Position numbers and translations under genes: made by a program | Assembly (NCBI GenBank): GCA_949357655.1 | Contig: CASHTG010000015.1 | Location: 868,001 to 932,000, forward strand | Length of the DNA: 64,000 nt | Direction of reading: 5' to 3' | From: Parascedosporium putredinis | Lineage: Eukaryota; Ascomycota; Sordariomycetes; Microascales; Microascaceae | Shown here: one piece after another, positions 12,057-24,886 of the stretch | How the letters are laid out: each line of letters begins with the position of its first letter | Position numbering within the stretch: the first letter of the stretch is position 1 | Notes under the pieces: generated by a model | Told to the model about the DNA's origin: nothing | What the model saw: only the letters and a program-made list of their open reading frames with translations | The model's database searches: none

Positions 12057-15000
12057 AACGGCTCGTCTGGAAGCCGGAGATCTGACCTTCAAATCTCGGC
12101 GCACGGTTCTTCGACGGTTAAGGGAGGTGGCTAGGAAGGGGTCAATCTTTCTTCTTCCTCCTTTTGAGATGGCCTACTTCTCGTCGCGTAAAGTTCAGAC
12201 TTTTGCGCGTGCTGTGACGTACGTTGCTCTTTTCCATCGATTTGTTGCGTCGACCATTTTGCCTCCCCAAAAAAAGCGACTAGAAAATTTCGCTTCGTAT
12301 CAGCTGTCACCAGCTGCAGTACTCAGATCTAAGCTTGACCAAACCTCACCTCACCTCAGCTTCCTCCCCTCGAATACCTCGGCGCTTCATATTCTTCTCC
12401 AACACATATCCACGTTTCCATGCATAAATCTATTTCCATAGCAGAAAAGGATCGTGGACGCGACGAATGTAGGAAATGTACTTCAAACGAAGAGATGGCG
12501 CCAATCCAAAGGGAAGCCGTGTCCGATCCTACAAACTCCTTCTGGCACCTTGGGATAAGTAAGACCCTATTCCCAGCAACTCACCATGAGATGTTCGGGA
12601 AGTGGCCAGGTTGGCTCGTTGTGGACTAGGAACAAATGGTGCTCCAGACCCCATGATATCTGAGGCGGGGCTTCGCGGTGACCTTAGATGCCAGCTCACA
12701 CGCACATCCGCACATCCGCACATACCCCTAACAGTTACCGTTTCCCCGAGCCTCGGTCAGCTTGCGACGACAGCTGTGTCTCACCTCGCCCCTTCTCTAA
12801 TACAGTCTATTTGCTTTTCACAGCCAAACGATCTTCCGTATTGCATTCTCCATGCGGGATCGGATCGAGATCTGCTAAAGCATATGGGAAGGAAAAGCAG
12901 CAAAATCATCCGGGTTCCACCACTTACTTTTTCTTTCAGAAAAAGGAAGCATCTTTCTTATCCTCTCATGTAGCGCACGCCCACCTTCCTCATCCCATCA
13001 CCTATAGCCCTCTTCAGCAACTTCGTCCCTTGCAGGTGAGACAGCCTAGGCGACCTTGCAGCCGACGCTGCATCCTCACACACTCTGCATTTTGATAATG
13101 AAGTTGTGGGCTAGGTGGATAGAGCGAGGCTTGGCGAGAAGGCACGCGTCTCTCCCTTCCAAGAGAAAAAGAAATGCTCGCTCAGCCCACTCCAAACGCG
13201 CCGTTCAGTGATGTAGGTCCCCACTAGCCTGAGAAGAGGCCAGAGAAATGAGAAACAACGGTTGACTCGTTCGAAGCCAGGCAGCTCACCCATATGCTGA
13301 GTGGACCTGTCTCGAATCCCTTTTGTCGCAGCATGGCGGGCGAGGCGGCGGGGGTGCTCGGGAAAGGCGTTCTCTCGCCTCTTTTTCTTCGCGGGACGAA
13401 TCATAATAATCGTGAGGGATGAGGGAGGGAGCATGAAGAAGGGGGCAAAGGGAACTAATCTCCGTTTGTAAAGACAGGAAAGCGTCACAGCCACTCACCC
13501 CTCTAGGATAATGGCGATTGTCATAATGGATGAGTGGTTGAAGATGGGAAGCCATGATGTGGAAGCCGGCCAAGGTTGAGCGAAGACGTGTCATTCTTGG
13601 AGGCGACGGTCATCCCCGAATATACGCCAGATTGCGGTGCAATCCTAAGCCCTTGCCATTTCCCTGACATATACAAGTAGTTTGAGCGTTCAAAACAGGT
13701 AAATCTATGATTGCGGGAAGGAAATGGGAATCTGATGTGATATGAGCTAGCTTCGTCCTCGAACGTGCTGGTACATATTAGCCATTCGCAAAACTACCTG
13801 GAGTCCAGCCTGGGTCGTTATGCATCGGCCCGAGTGAATCTGATTCAAAAATCTCCGATGCGGTGATACGGTTGGGCTTGGAACTCTTCTCGTCCATGAA
13901 GGCCTTGAGACACGTCTGAGATGTTTCAACATCAATCTATTTTGTCAGGGCACGCGAGAGGACAGGAGGCAAAGAGAATCAGGTTCTAGACCCTCTCTCT
14001 CCCTCTCCAAGGCTACTACGGACTCGAGGCCTCGGAGAATAGCTCGAGCCCCGAGGGTCCCAGTCTCTTGTCTGAGCCAGATACCCATCAGCTCGCACAT
14101 AGCCCTGCCAAACTTGAGCCCCAAAATTGAGGGTGCTGCAAGTACCAAGGTAAGCTATCCTCTCTCCCTCTGTCCTTGTCCTTGAATATCAAAATGGAAG
14201 TCAAAGATATCAACAAAAATAAAGATGACCAAAAACCCAGCACCTACCCCAGTCCTCGTGGGATGGGGTGGAATACCGCATGCTTCGCGGGCATTTTAGA
14301 CCTACCTCTGTTGATCACTTGCGGCTGAGGCTGGGATAATAGAACACAAAGGAAGATCTCTCCAGGTGTTTGTTTAGAGATCGACAGAGGATGCATCAAC
14401 TGATTGGTGTGACCATCCACACGTTATTTCGCCCGCGCACACCTCACCTCCACGAAGAGAAACTGCAGGGCCCCATCCGATCCGAGGCAAGGAACAGACA
14501 TTAGACGGCACGCGTGGCCTGAAACTAGCTGGCAATCATCCTCAGTTCCCACACCATCTATCTGCAAGGTACGGGCCGGGGAGGAGGGAAATTCGAAGGA
14601 GGGGAGCCCTCGAGGCCTTGGGGTTCTACCCGTCCTCGCTTCTTTATTTCTTATTAAGGGACTTGCTTCTAGATTAAGACGAACCAGGAATTGGCCATGA
14701 GGGCGGAAAAGAAGGGGCGACTGCGATAGTATTAAACAAACGCATGTTCTTGTATTAGTGCAAATCTCGGGTGCAAGAGATCAAATGATTGATCTGGTTC
14801 CGGCTGCGTCAAGGGCACACCGCAAGTGAAGGAGGAAGGAGGAAAAGAGAGAAGGTGCACAGTCGGCTCTCCCTAGAGACTGCTTCATCAGTGGTAGATA
14901 TCTCGCTGGCTGAGGTCTCAGTGGATTGAGAGTCGCCTTCGGCCTGCTTGGCTCATTTGGTTGATCCCCACCGCTCATACCTGCCCCATGCAGTATCCAG

Positions 15001-15450
15001 AGGAGAGGTCTACTCTCAACTGATGTCCTTTTGGGGTCGGTGACACTTTCTCGAGCAATCTCACTCTGGTTGCAATTACCCTCACGCAAGATTGCTCGGC
15101 GACAGGGGAAGCAGGCTCCATCGTGGCCGTTTCCTAACCTCCCCCATCCCCAGCCGGCTCTTCAACAGGGCTTGCGTGGACTCATGTCACACCGCGCAAC
15201 GGCATCTCTTGGTGGCCAGTCTCCACACCGCGCATTTAGACTTATCAAACGTCTCCACCCCCATCAAGCGTCTTGACAAAAAGGGCTCACCGTATGATTG
15301 TTACCCACACCAAGCATCGTCACTATGGTCAATATACAAGCAGTTGTCCTTTGGTGAGATGCCGCTAAAGACGGCCTGGGAAGACACTCCTCTACCAGTA
15401 TCCACGTCGGCCTCCTTTCTGATTTAATTTCCCTCACGAAGGCCGAGAGA

Positions 15451-15485
15451 AAGAAGAAGAAGAAGAAGAAGAAGAAGAAGAAGAA
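15451..15485. repeat. AAG trinucleotide microsatellite
   Basis: At least eleven consecutive AAG units followed by A-rich sequence. Intergenic. Confidence 0.95.
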
Positions 15486-16089
15486 AAAAAGAAAAAAGGT
15501 GGTAGCGTCGATCGGCCTTGCTGCTCACTAACCATCGCATCGGACCCTCTCCCTTTTTCCCGAAGAACGAGTGGCAACGATGGTCTCATGTGGCCCCCCG
15601 CGTCATCACAAAAGTCTGGTTTCTCATACTAGCTCGAACCTTTCAATATGCCATCGTGGAAAAACGCTCAAATGGCTCCCAGTGGCTCCAACCTCTTGGT
15701 TGGTATGCTTCCGATACTATATAGCCATATAAAGACGCTCCCTTTCTCATCCCTCGTGCACTTACGGAGCAAACTGCATGGTTATTTTTATTATTATTCT
15801 TTTCCTTTTTCCCTCTTCCTTCATTTTTACTCCAGTCTTCTTTTCTGCAGCGGGGTGGTAGAAGGTGGGAGATTACGGTGCACTGTTAATAATAAGCGGT
15901 TAATAATCTGGGTACGACAAAGGTCCTCCGAGTGTCTCGTTAACGCCCCAATCCTCTTGATGATGAGCTGCCGATCTCTGCCAGGCTAGGCCCTCTTTTG
16001 ACTGGTCGCACTACCCTCTTCTAAGGAGGTCAAAGGGCTGGCTTAGATGAGATAATATCGCTTGAGAATGTGTCATCAACAGCCCATCA

Positions 16090-16145
16090 ATTGGGGTTGA
16101 ATCAAGGTTGAATCGAGGTTGATTTGAGATTGGGGTTGGATCGGA
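16090..16145. repeat. Degenerate GGTTGA-type tandem tract
   Basis: Several imperfect copies of a GGTTGAATC-like unit follow one another. It resembles the octamer array near 2.37 kb in base content but is much more diverged. Confidence 0.6.
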
Positions 16146-19100
16146 GAGATGGAGTTTTATCATTAATGAGAATCTCTGGGTTTGGTTCAGATCTCTGGAA
16201 ATATGTGTCTGTCTGTCACGGGCGGCGAGCGAAAAGAGAATGCTGATGACTGCAATTGATTCTTGCTTGGCTCAATTGCTTGCCCCCGAACCCCTCCGGC
16301 GGCCTATTGAAGATGATGGGTCACTCTTCCCGATGATATCCCTCGTCCCGGCCTTTTCACCTGATAGCTCCTAGGGTTCAGCTGTCGCAATGACCCCAAC
16401 ACCTCTCTCGGCGAGATATGTGGATGGCTCGCGGTTAGCAAATCGACGTCGCCATCTCCATAATAGCCAAGGTCTCCACACTCTTGATCCACTCTCTCAT
16501 GCTCCCTGTCGTATCTTGGCAGCGCCTGGGCGGTGGCGAGGCGAAGGTATCAACATTGATCAATCCCAACAGCAGGAGGTGGGGAGAACGAGAACGGTGA
16601 CTGGCACTTTGCGTAACATTCAGCTCATGGACGAATCGATACGAGGACCCGAATACACCGTCTGCCTTGGAAAAGGAATCTGTATTCGAGCGTGCTGTGA
16701 GCCACCGCACGCTGGAACTGTGGGTATGTATTCTCCATTGCATCACTTTAGGGTATCATCTATTACGCGGGCAAGGCCTGAAGCCAAAGGGGCCTCCCAA
16801 GTTAGCGAAACCCCGTAATACTGGCTCCGGGCATCCTTGCCGCGCTGTCCTAGCTTGGTAAGGAAGCAGAAAAAGAAGGGCAAGAAAAAAGGAGTGGAAA
16901 AAATCCACTCGGAGCCTCCGTCCTCCAGTCTCCGGCATCCGCAGCGCAGCCCCTTATTCGGGGCGGGAGAGGCTGATGCGCTAGAGAGCGCGCCGGATCC
17001 AGGCCACTGTGGCACCGCCACCATCCATTTTGCATCTCCGAACCTCGAAGGAATCTACTTTGTACTTGGGAGCACTGGTTTGGCGAGTGCGCCACTGCCA
17101 GGAACAGGAATTAGGGACAGGGGCTATTCTCGAAAAGGGGGTTGGAAGGGGGCATTGGTGGGGATCCCGCCTGCTGCGAGAACTGTTCTCCCTCTCATTT
17201 GTCCCCACATCAGCAGCAACTTTGAAGCCATTCGACCTTGGGTGGCGTCGAGTGGACCTGGCGAGCCCGTCCATCCTGCGATCGCTGACGGTCCCACACT
17301 CGGTCAAGCACCAGAGAGCTCAAGGGAAAGCAAGGTTGAACGTGCACAATTTTGAAAGGATGTGGAGATACCCACTAAAATAATCTCAAAGTTCATGGAT
17401 GGATGCTGTTGGCGAGAGGGAAGAAGGAACGGAAGGCTCTCATCGGGGGTTGTCTGTCGCCTTGGGGATTTCTTTTTTTCTCCTCCCTTTCCTTAATTTC
17501 TCCCTAGCCTGTTCATCGATCTCCCTACTTGGAGAACATCTTCAATCTAGAAATCTCTGGGCACTAATCTGACCGATTATGACACTTCTAGATTGTCTAA
17601 TCTTCAGCGCACTCACTGCTTGGCGAAGCCTCCAAACCGAGGATATGTCTCATACCCTCACATGCAAAACATATCGACAACATCCAAGGCCTTGCACGTC
17701 CACAATACGACGAGGTTGTTTTCATCCTTGAGTCCGCATCCGGCGGGTGTGCTTATTCTGCCCGTCAGCTGCCTGTTTTATTAAAGAAGCTGCACGAGCG
17801 CGCGAGAAATGTCGTGGGAATGGGGCCAGTGGAATGTTTCAAGTTCTGCTCATGGTCTCTCGGTCATGGAATCCACGCTAATTGATTAACCGTAAACGGC
17901 GGCAGGTGGTTGATCCCCCTGCTTCTGGCCGGCGAGGAACTCTTTGCCCCCTTAACGATTGGAGATTAATGGTGCCCTGTCCGATCGATCCGATTAATGC
18001 ACGCCGCCCACTCATTTCGCTCCAAGGGCAACTGGACGCGCGCGCGTCTAGCGAGGGCGAGTCTCCACCTGGCATTCGTCAATGGCTGACACTCGCGGCA
18101 GAACAGCCATCGAATTGTTCTCCTGGAATAGCGAGAGCAACGCAGCTAATCAACTGCGCCAACCAGGCCCATCCCGCTGATTCACCCAAACTATTTATTA
18201 GTAAAGTAGAGGACCCCCCCAAGGAATGATTCGGTGGCCCTCGCCTTTTAATCTCGAGAGATGATTGATGACGAGAGGATGCCTATGCCGGGAGCGACGC
18301 AAGCCTTGTTTACTGTTAGCTGGTTTCCCCAAGTCATTCATACGTCAGGAGCGCCATCTTTGCATCCGCCACCGGCCGCCCGATGGTCCAAGGCTGGCTG
18401 TTATACGGTAGCTGCAGGTACGATGTAGGAGATGACAAAAGTCTTTTGCTTTACTTCTTTTGTTCCCTCTATTTATAAGTTCACGCGGTATACCTTGGTA
18501 AGGGAGGATGGGAATATACAATGGCATTCCTTCCGTTTGGGTAGGCGCACCGGCGCGGCACCTACACCCAGGCTCGGGGAATATACTGGACGCGATTACA
18601 AAATACCCATCGGGGCCCTTAATCACTAACCATCCGGGTCGTCGTTGTGTCCGGGAATGATGCCCAGAGGGAGCTAATACTGCAATCGGAGGCTGAAAGG
18701 GCCAAGAGAACAGGGTATTCCGCTCCACAGGGCCCTCTGCTTTCATTGTAACCCCCGAGGTACCTCCTCAGATACTCGTATCGACAGCTGGAGGGCGGTG
18801 CCCAGCAGACGCGTGCTTGGAGTGGTGGGGATGTTGTTGTTCTTGTGGTGGTGATGGGATCATTGATGTTTATGCTGTGCACTAATGGGGCCGATCAGGT
18901 GGGCCCAGCCGATTTCTTGAATTTCTTTGTTGCACTTGTGCTCCGTCAAGAGGCGTACTATTCCTTGAGAGGCTCAACCCATCGATGTGCACAGGCACAA
19001 GATCTGGTGGATCCATCCATTCTCTTGATTTGTTCTCTTGGCCGGTCGTTGGTCCATCCACAATCCCAGTAACCAGGCCGCTCAGATCCACCACATCCAA

Positions 19101-20061
19101 GAACGTGTACTTGTACCACAACCCGGCCGTCCTCCCAAATTGTAATCTCGGGAGATTAACGTTCTTGGTCAAGAGAGCGCTATGTACCTGAAACGTCTAT
19201 TCCCAGATGCTGACCAGCAAGGGAATACTCGATCGATACCCGCTCTTGACCGTATTTGTGGGTCCTTTGGGGGTGGCTGGGGTCCTACCATTGGCCGACT
19301 CAATCGGTGCCTGCAGGGGGACGTGCAGGGCAGACCTGTCAAGTAGCACTACATTGGCTGGGCAGTTAATTTCGCAACAGGGTGATTGGCATGGCCCCTT
19401 CGCCCCCTCCACGAGCGCTAACCGGGCCAGGAACGGTGCAAGGAGAGAAGAGGGCCCAAGGGGGACAAGCCCATCGATTGCTGTCAGTTTTTGGTCGTCG
19501 GCCCAGGCACGAAATGCACGGCCAAGCAAGCTCTTGCAGGAGAACCCAGCTTGCACGAACTAGGGTACCTGACTTGAAGGCCTCAACTCTTGCTGTCTGT
19601 CTGTCTCTCTGTCTCTGGCCCTCTGCAAGTGCTCCTTTTCGAAGGATGATGTTCCATCCTGTTCCCTCTCCCCTCTCCCTTCCCCTACCAGTCGCCCGCC
19701 TCTCCATAGCAGGCATGAACAGAGAGACACAGGTCGAGAGGCACAGCCCAGGTAAGTGTGGTAGAATGCCCGTGGTCTCGCTCGGAAGAAAAGGGTGGTC
19801 TGGTCTATTATCAAAATCGTCCCTGATCCTCAATCACACCCTGCTCGTGCTGTCTCCCCTGCCCTGTCCCACTCCCCTCGGGCTCTTGTCCGCCATCCAA
19901 CAACACTCTTCGCTCCACTACATGGTGATACATGGAGTACAACGCCATGCACTACATAGCCATATACAACCAGTTGTAGCTCCCCAAGTAGAAGGTGCCC
20001 CCTTGGAAGTCCCTGGGGAGATGAGCTTGATGTGGACCCGCCAATGGTATTATTCGATGCT

Positions 20062-20394
20062 TGGCTCTCTTTTTCTTTGCTTTCCCCTTTGAGTCCCGGA
20101 CTCCCCTTCCTCTCCTCCCCTTTCTTTTTCTCCTCTCATCCTAAAAAAACGGAGCCATCCCGACTACATGTAGAAGGCTTGATCCACCTTGCATCTCGTT
20201 TTCTCCTTCTTCGTTTTCCTTTCCTTTTTGCAACCCACGCAAATCCAACTTACCGCTTCACTCGTTCAGCGGGCATTCGTTACGAACACCTCGACAACAG
20301 AGGTCATCGATAATTCTAATTCTTCTTTTTCCCCTCTCGATTTGGAAAGAGGAATTCCCCTTGGGTTAGAACAGAAGACAGACAGACCGACATC
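20062..20394 (+). promoter_or_regulatory. Pyrimidine-rich leader or promoter of the GH17 glucanase
   Basis: Long C/T-rich blocks, mainly 20.07-20.24 kb, lie directly upstream of the ATG at 20395. CT-rich tracts often mark transcription start regions of well-expressed genes in filamentous fungi. No TATA box or specific operator was identified, so this is a positional inference. Confidence 0.35.
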
Positions 20395-22283
20395 ATGAAG
20401 GCCACCGTCGCTATCTTGGCGGCCACCGCTGGCGTTGCCAGCGCTCACCACGGAAACCACCGTCGTGCCCACGATCTCTTCGCCCGCAAGGCCGCCGGCG
20501 AGACTTGCGTTCCCGGCTGCACCACCGTCTGGGAGACCTTTTACGGCGAGCCTACCTGTAAGTTGACGAACCGAGGATGGCGCCACCAGCTTGCGGGCCT
20601 GTGTGACAGGTGTTTGGGTTGCGGTTGAAGGACGTGTCAATGAGACGGAGCGTGTCAAACCCCAAAGCGGCGAGACATGGTCTCGAGTCCGGCTTAGGAC
20701 GGCGCGGAGAGTGCGCGGTGGAAATGGTTCAGCCGGAGCGGACCCATTCCACTTGCGGTCACTAAGCGCCTATCTGTCTTGGCTGGCGACGGCTTTTCTT
20801 TCGCTTTCCTTTTGTAGCATTGGGGGAGGACAAGTTTCTCTGCCAGGCGGAACTTCTCGTTGCTAACCCAAATGTTTTCATCGCAGTCATTGAGCATGGC
20901 CCCGAGCCCACCCCGGCCATTCCCACCATCACCGTCGAGGTTCTCCCCACCCCCGAAGTCGAGGTGTGCCCGACCCCCGGTACCTATTCGTGGGATGCTA
21001 CCACCATCACCGTGACCGAGACCACCACCGTGTGCGGCGCCACCACCACCAAGGTCGGCCCCGGAACCCACACCTATGGCGGTGTGACGACCGTCGTCGA
21101 TACCGAGACTACCGTCGTCTGCCCCATTGCCAAGGAGACCGAGTCCAACGGTGTTGTTACCAGCATCATCGAGGAGACCACCTATGTGTGCCCCACCCCC
21201 GGCACCTACACCATCGGTCCCAGCACCAGCGTCGTGACCGTCGATGAGACCGTCATCGTGTACCCCACTCCCACCGTCATCGCCCCTGGCACTTACACCA
21301 GGCCCGCTGCCACGGTTACCGTCACCGTCAACAACTACGTGACCGTCTGCCCCTGGGTCGGTGGCCCTGCCCCCACCCCCGAGCCCCAGTCCCCTGCGGC
21401 TCCTGCTCCCGCTCCCGTCGCTCCTGCCCCCGCCCCTTCGCCGCAGAAGCCCTCGAACACCTACACTCCCGGCACCGGCCTCGGCGGCAACGGTGAGGAC
21501 CACTGGGCCATCACCTACACCCCTTACACCGAGGACAGCGGTGAGTGCAAGTCTCGCGACGCCGTCTTCGCCGATATCCGCAACATCAAGTCCCTCGGCT
21601 TCAACACTGTCCGTATCTACTCTACCGACTGCAACACCCTCGAGAACGTTGGTGATGCTTGCGAGGCTGAGGGTCTCAAGATCATTGTTGGTGTCTTCGT
21701 CAAGGAGCGCGGCTGTGGCTACAGCGGTGTTCACAAGGAGCAGGTTGAGGGCCTTGTCAAGTGGGGCAAGTGGCACCTCGTCAGCCTTTGCGTCATCGGT
21801 AACGAGGCCATCTTCGGCGGTCTTTGCAACGCCAACCAGCTCAAGGGCCTGATTGACAGCTCCAAGGCCGTCATCAAGGGTGCCGGCTACACCGGTCCCT
21901 TCTCCACCGCCGAGACCGTCAACGTCTGGCAGCAGCATGGTGACGTCCTCTGCGACTCGATCGATATCGGTGGTGCCAACACCCACCCTTACTTCAACGC
22001 CGACACCCGCCCCTCTGCCGCCGGTGCCTTTGTCCGTGGCCAGCTCGACATTGTCACCAAGATCTGCGGAAAGCGCGCCATCTCTCTCGAGTGCGGTTGG
22101 CCCACCGAGGGTAACTGCAACGGCGTTGCCTGCCCCGGTGTCGCCCAGCAGGCCCAGGCCGTCAACTCCATCCGCTCCAGCTGCGGTGAGGACGTCGTCT
22201 TCTTCACTTACGGCAAGGCTTTCTGGAAGGGACCTAGCTCTTGCAACTGCGAGCCCTACTTCAACATTGAGGGTTCCTTCTAA
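20395..22283 (+). CDS. btgE: Secreted GH17 beta-1,3-glucan hydrolase or transglycosylase, BtgE-like
   Basis: The product acts on beta-1,3-glucan of the cell wall. A signal peptide is clear (first 17 residues, cleavage after 'AGVASA'). Next comes a Thr/Val-rich, Cys-containing repeat region (about residues 55-215) with recurring 'CPTPGTY' and 'TTVCGATTT'-like units. A Pro/Ala linker precedes the GH17 domain from about residue 250. The acid/base Glu is in 'VIGNEAIFGG' (about E361) and the nucleophile Glu in 'ISLECGWPTEGN' (about E456). One intron, 20558-20886, donor GTAAGT, acceptor TCGCAG, phase 1; the spliced length is 519 residues. No GPI-anchor signal is seen, so it is probably secreted or wall-bound. 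This is the only recognised gene in the window with no frame break. Codons are strongly C/G-ending, which also produces a 625-codon antisense frame that is not a gene. The gene faces the WD40 gene tail to tail. Confidence 0.95.
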
Positions 22284-24886
22284 GGGAACGCAACACCTCA
22301 CTAAAGCAACGCCGTAAAGCCATTTTTTGTATATCCTCTCCGTGACCGGGAGAAGAGTCGAGGGAAAGTTGGACAAGTTTTTGAGCATTCTTGGATAATG
22401 ATTAGATGTTACAAGCCAAATATTTAGCGTCTTTTGCTTTGTTTGATTTCTTCTTATATCACGGTTCTCCTTTGTCATGCTACCATTCTCACTCGCGAAG
22501 GGAGCCCATAAATAATGCTTCTCAACTTTGCCCTCGTTTTTATGGTCTATGGTTATGGACTTTTCCCCCATTGCTTACCTCTTGTGCCTGTCCTTGCCTT
22601 TCCTCCTCCTTGCCAGGGTTGTGCACCTGTGATATGTCCCTAATCGCGTATTGGTCTTTTCGGATCTTACCTCTACACGTAGTTGTTTCTTTTTCTCGGT
22701 TTGTTGCAGACTTGCATGCGTACACTGAGGAAGCTCATATCATGATGTCTTGCTTTTCTTTTTCACTTTTTTTTTTTTTTTTTTTTTGTCTTTGGGTAAA
22801 GGCCTCCTTCGTGCCCCCTTTATCCCACGTCTAAATTCTGAAGTTCGGTTTTCGTTCATTTTTCCTTTGGAGGGTCAATCCCGAGATGAATGTGAATCAG
22901 TGCCATGCGCAAGGGCTCAGAGGGACCGAACACTTCGAAAAGAAGCCTCGACCAGCATCGTGTATGCACGAATACCCCTTGGAGAATTCGAGGACGAGGT
23001 TGTTCGGCGTCATGCCGAACGCACGCAACATCGTGAAACCGTTTCTTTGTTTGCCCCACTTGACAGGTTCTAGTCTACTCGGATAAATTAATTCGCTTGA
23101 CGAGAGGAGAGGGTATTATGGGGAAAGGAAGAAGAAGAGCGAGACAGAACAAGTACACTCTCCACCAATATTCCCCATTCAAGCCAAAAGGTGCGAGGCG
23201 AGAGCGCTGGCACCACGTCAAATTGTAATAGCAGCCGTGCACTTTGCTCATGCGCTACTGCAGGCGTCCTCTAGCGCCGTGGCGTCTTCAGGGCCAGTGC
23301 ACTGCGCTCTCCATTCATTGTTGTCTGCGGATTATTCGATCCTGGGGAGGGGGTTCTCAAAAGGGGAGGGGGGCCGAGGCTCTGCGAGTCTAAATTGTCC
23401 AATCTAAAAAGATTAGGGAAACGCATCGGTGGGTTCACCACGTCCTTTGTCCGGTGAACAGAGCCAAGGCGAAAAAAGCGAAAAACCACAGCAACGGGGC
23501 ATTCTTATTATCACTTTTACTGATCTAGTGTGAATGAGCGCTCTGTATGATTTCGTCCCTTTTTTGTTATTATCATCATTTCTCTACACTACAACAGAGG
23601 ATGTTGTTTGGTTCAAAGAGGACATGGGGACTTTGTAAGAGAAACAAGGGGGGCAGGATGCCCCAACCGTGGAACGCCAGCACCGCTAGCCAGCATGGCG
23701 CCGGGGGCATGACAAAGGGCTTCAACGATAACAGAAGCTACGAAGCAAGAATCTTTACCCCACGGGTGCCCGATAGCGATCTCTGACGTGTTAGTCGGCT
23801 CCATTATTCGCGCAAGCAGGGCGATATCAAGGGCTGGGGTCGATAACCTTTCAACGACTTGACAAATCCCGCGTTGAATGGAATGATGACCGTATCGGTT
23901 GGCCCATCGACACACCAAAGTGAGGATGAAACCAATAGCGAGCTACTAATGCTTTGCGGCTCTTGGTCTTCCTCTTTCTTCCTTTAGAGTATCTAACCAA
24001 CTTCATCGTTCTACGGGTTTCAATACCTCAAAAGTTGAAAGTGTGGACCAGAAAGATACCGCGTTGATGTAGAAAGGAGGGAGAGAGAGCAAGTCCCACG
24101 GTCGGTCCCCCTTGTGCAACCTATTGCGAGCTTGATGCGGCTGCCGTCTACAAGTAGAGAAAGGGCAGCGTCCCCTGCTGCCCGGGAGCTGCAATGCAGT
24201 TAGGAGTCTTTGGTGGACCAGGCCAACGCAGTAGAGAAAAGGAAAAAGATGGGGACGAGGAATAGAATGTCACCAAAGTTTTTGAACTCGTACGAGACTT
24301 ACAACTCTTACACAAACTATCTTCCAGCAAGGAAAAAGGGCGAGCAAAGATGAACAAGTAGGCCGGCCAAGGAGCACGGCAACGAATTAGGCGGGTTTGC
24401 CAATATCTATGCTCAGAGACAGAGAGGAAACCATCGGGGGAGTCTCAAGACCTCCACAGGCATGCCAAATAGACACGGCGAAAAGGACGAGAGAAGAAAA
24501 AAAAAAAGGTAGTTCACGCCCATTGCTCGACACGTCTAGTCTAAGACGAGCACGGAAACGCACGCAAGTAGCCCGTGGCCAACAGATCCAAAGCACGGAG
24601 AGACACAATGAGAGAGAGAGAGAAGGGACCGAATGAAATGGAATGCAGTAAAATAAAATATACGAGCGATTGAGACGAGGAAAGGGTATAAAAGTCCATT
24701 ATGCAACAACAATATTTCCCGCAATATGAATTCCCACCCAAACACAGAAGGGACTAGACTTCAAAATCGTGACAGAGACTAGAAAATAGAGAGTCGGAAA
24801 AGGGGGAAATAGTAAAGGGGACGGATGCAGTCTACACCGTCGGTCCACCATTTATCTCTTCTTTTCCCCCTTCCCCAGCCAAAAGA
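22284..24886. other. Convergent intergenic region between GH17 and WD40 genes
   Basis: No recognised gene. It includes the probable 3' UTR of the GH17 gene, a 21-base T run at 22767-22787 and GA-rich stretches near 24.6 kb. Small open frames at about 22.4-22.8 kb and 23.6-23.9 kb have no recognisable motif. Confidence 0.5.
22767..22787. repeat. T21 homopolymer
   Basis: Uninterrupted run of 21 T residues. It could be a plain homopolymer or, if read from the other strand, an A tail. I saw no target-site duplication. Its length may be unreliable given the homopolymer shortening seen elsewhere in the window. Confidence 0.9.

Larger units (their letters stand above)
12057..20394. other. 8.3-kb gap with no recognised gene between divergent cyt-4 and GH17 genes
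   Basis: Only short, low-similarity open frames on both strands are visible, none with family motifs I recognise. The right end (about 20.06-20.24 kb) is rich in C and T and is probably the promoter or leader of the GH17 gene. A trinucleotide repeat lies at 15.45 kb and a degenerate GGTTGA-type tract at 16.09-16.15 kb. Genes broken by the frame errors seen elsewhere could be missed here. Confidence 0.5.

Noticed and set aside
20694..22571. 625-codon minus-strand open frame opposite the GH17 gene
   Set aside because: It is a shadow of strongly C/G-ending codons on the plus strand. It is Gly/Val/Asp-rich, without motifs, and lies over a clear GH17 gene.
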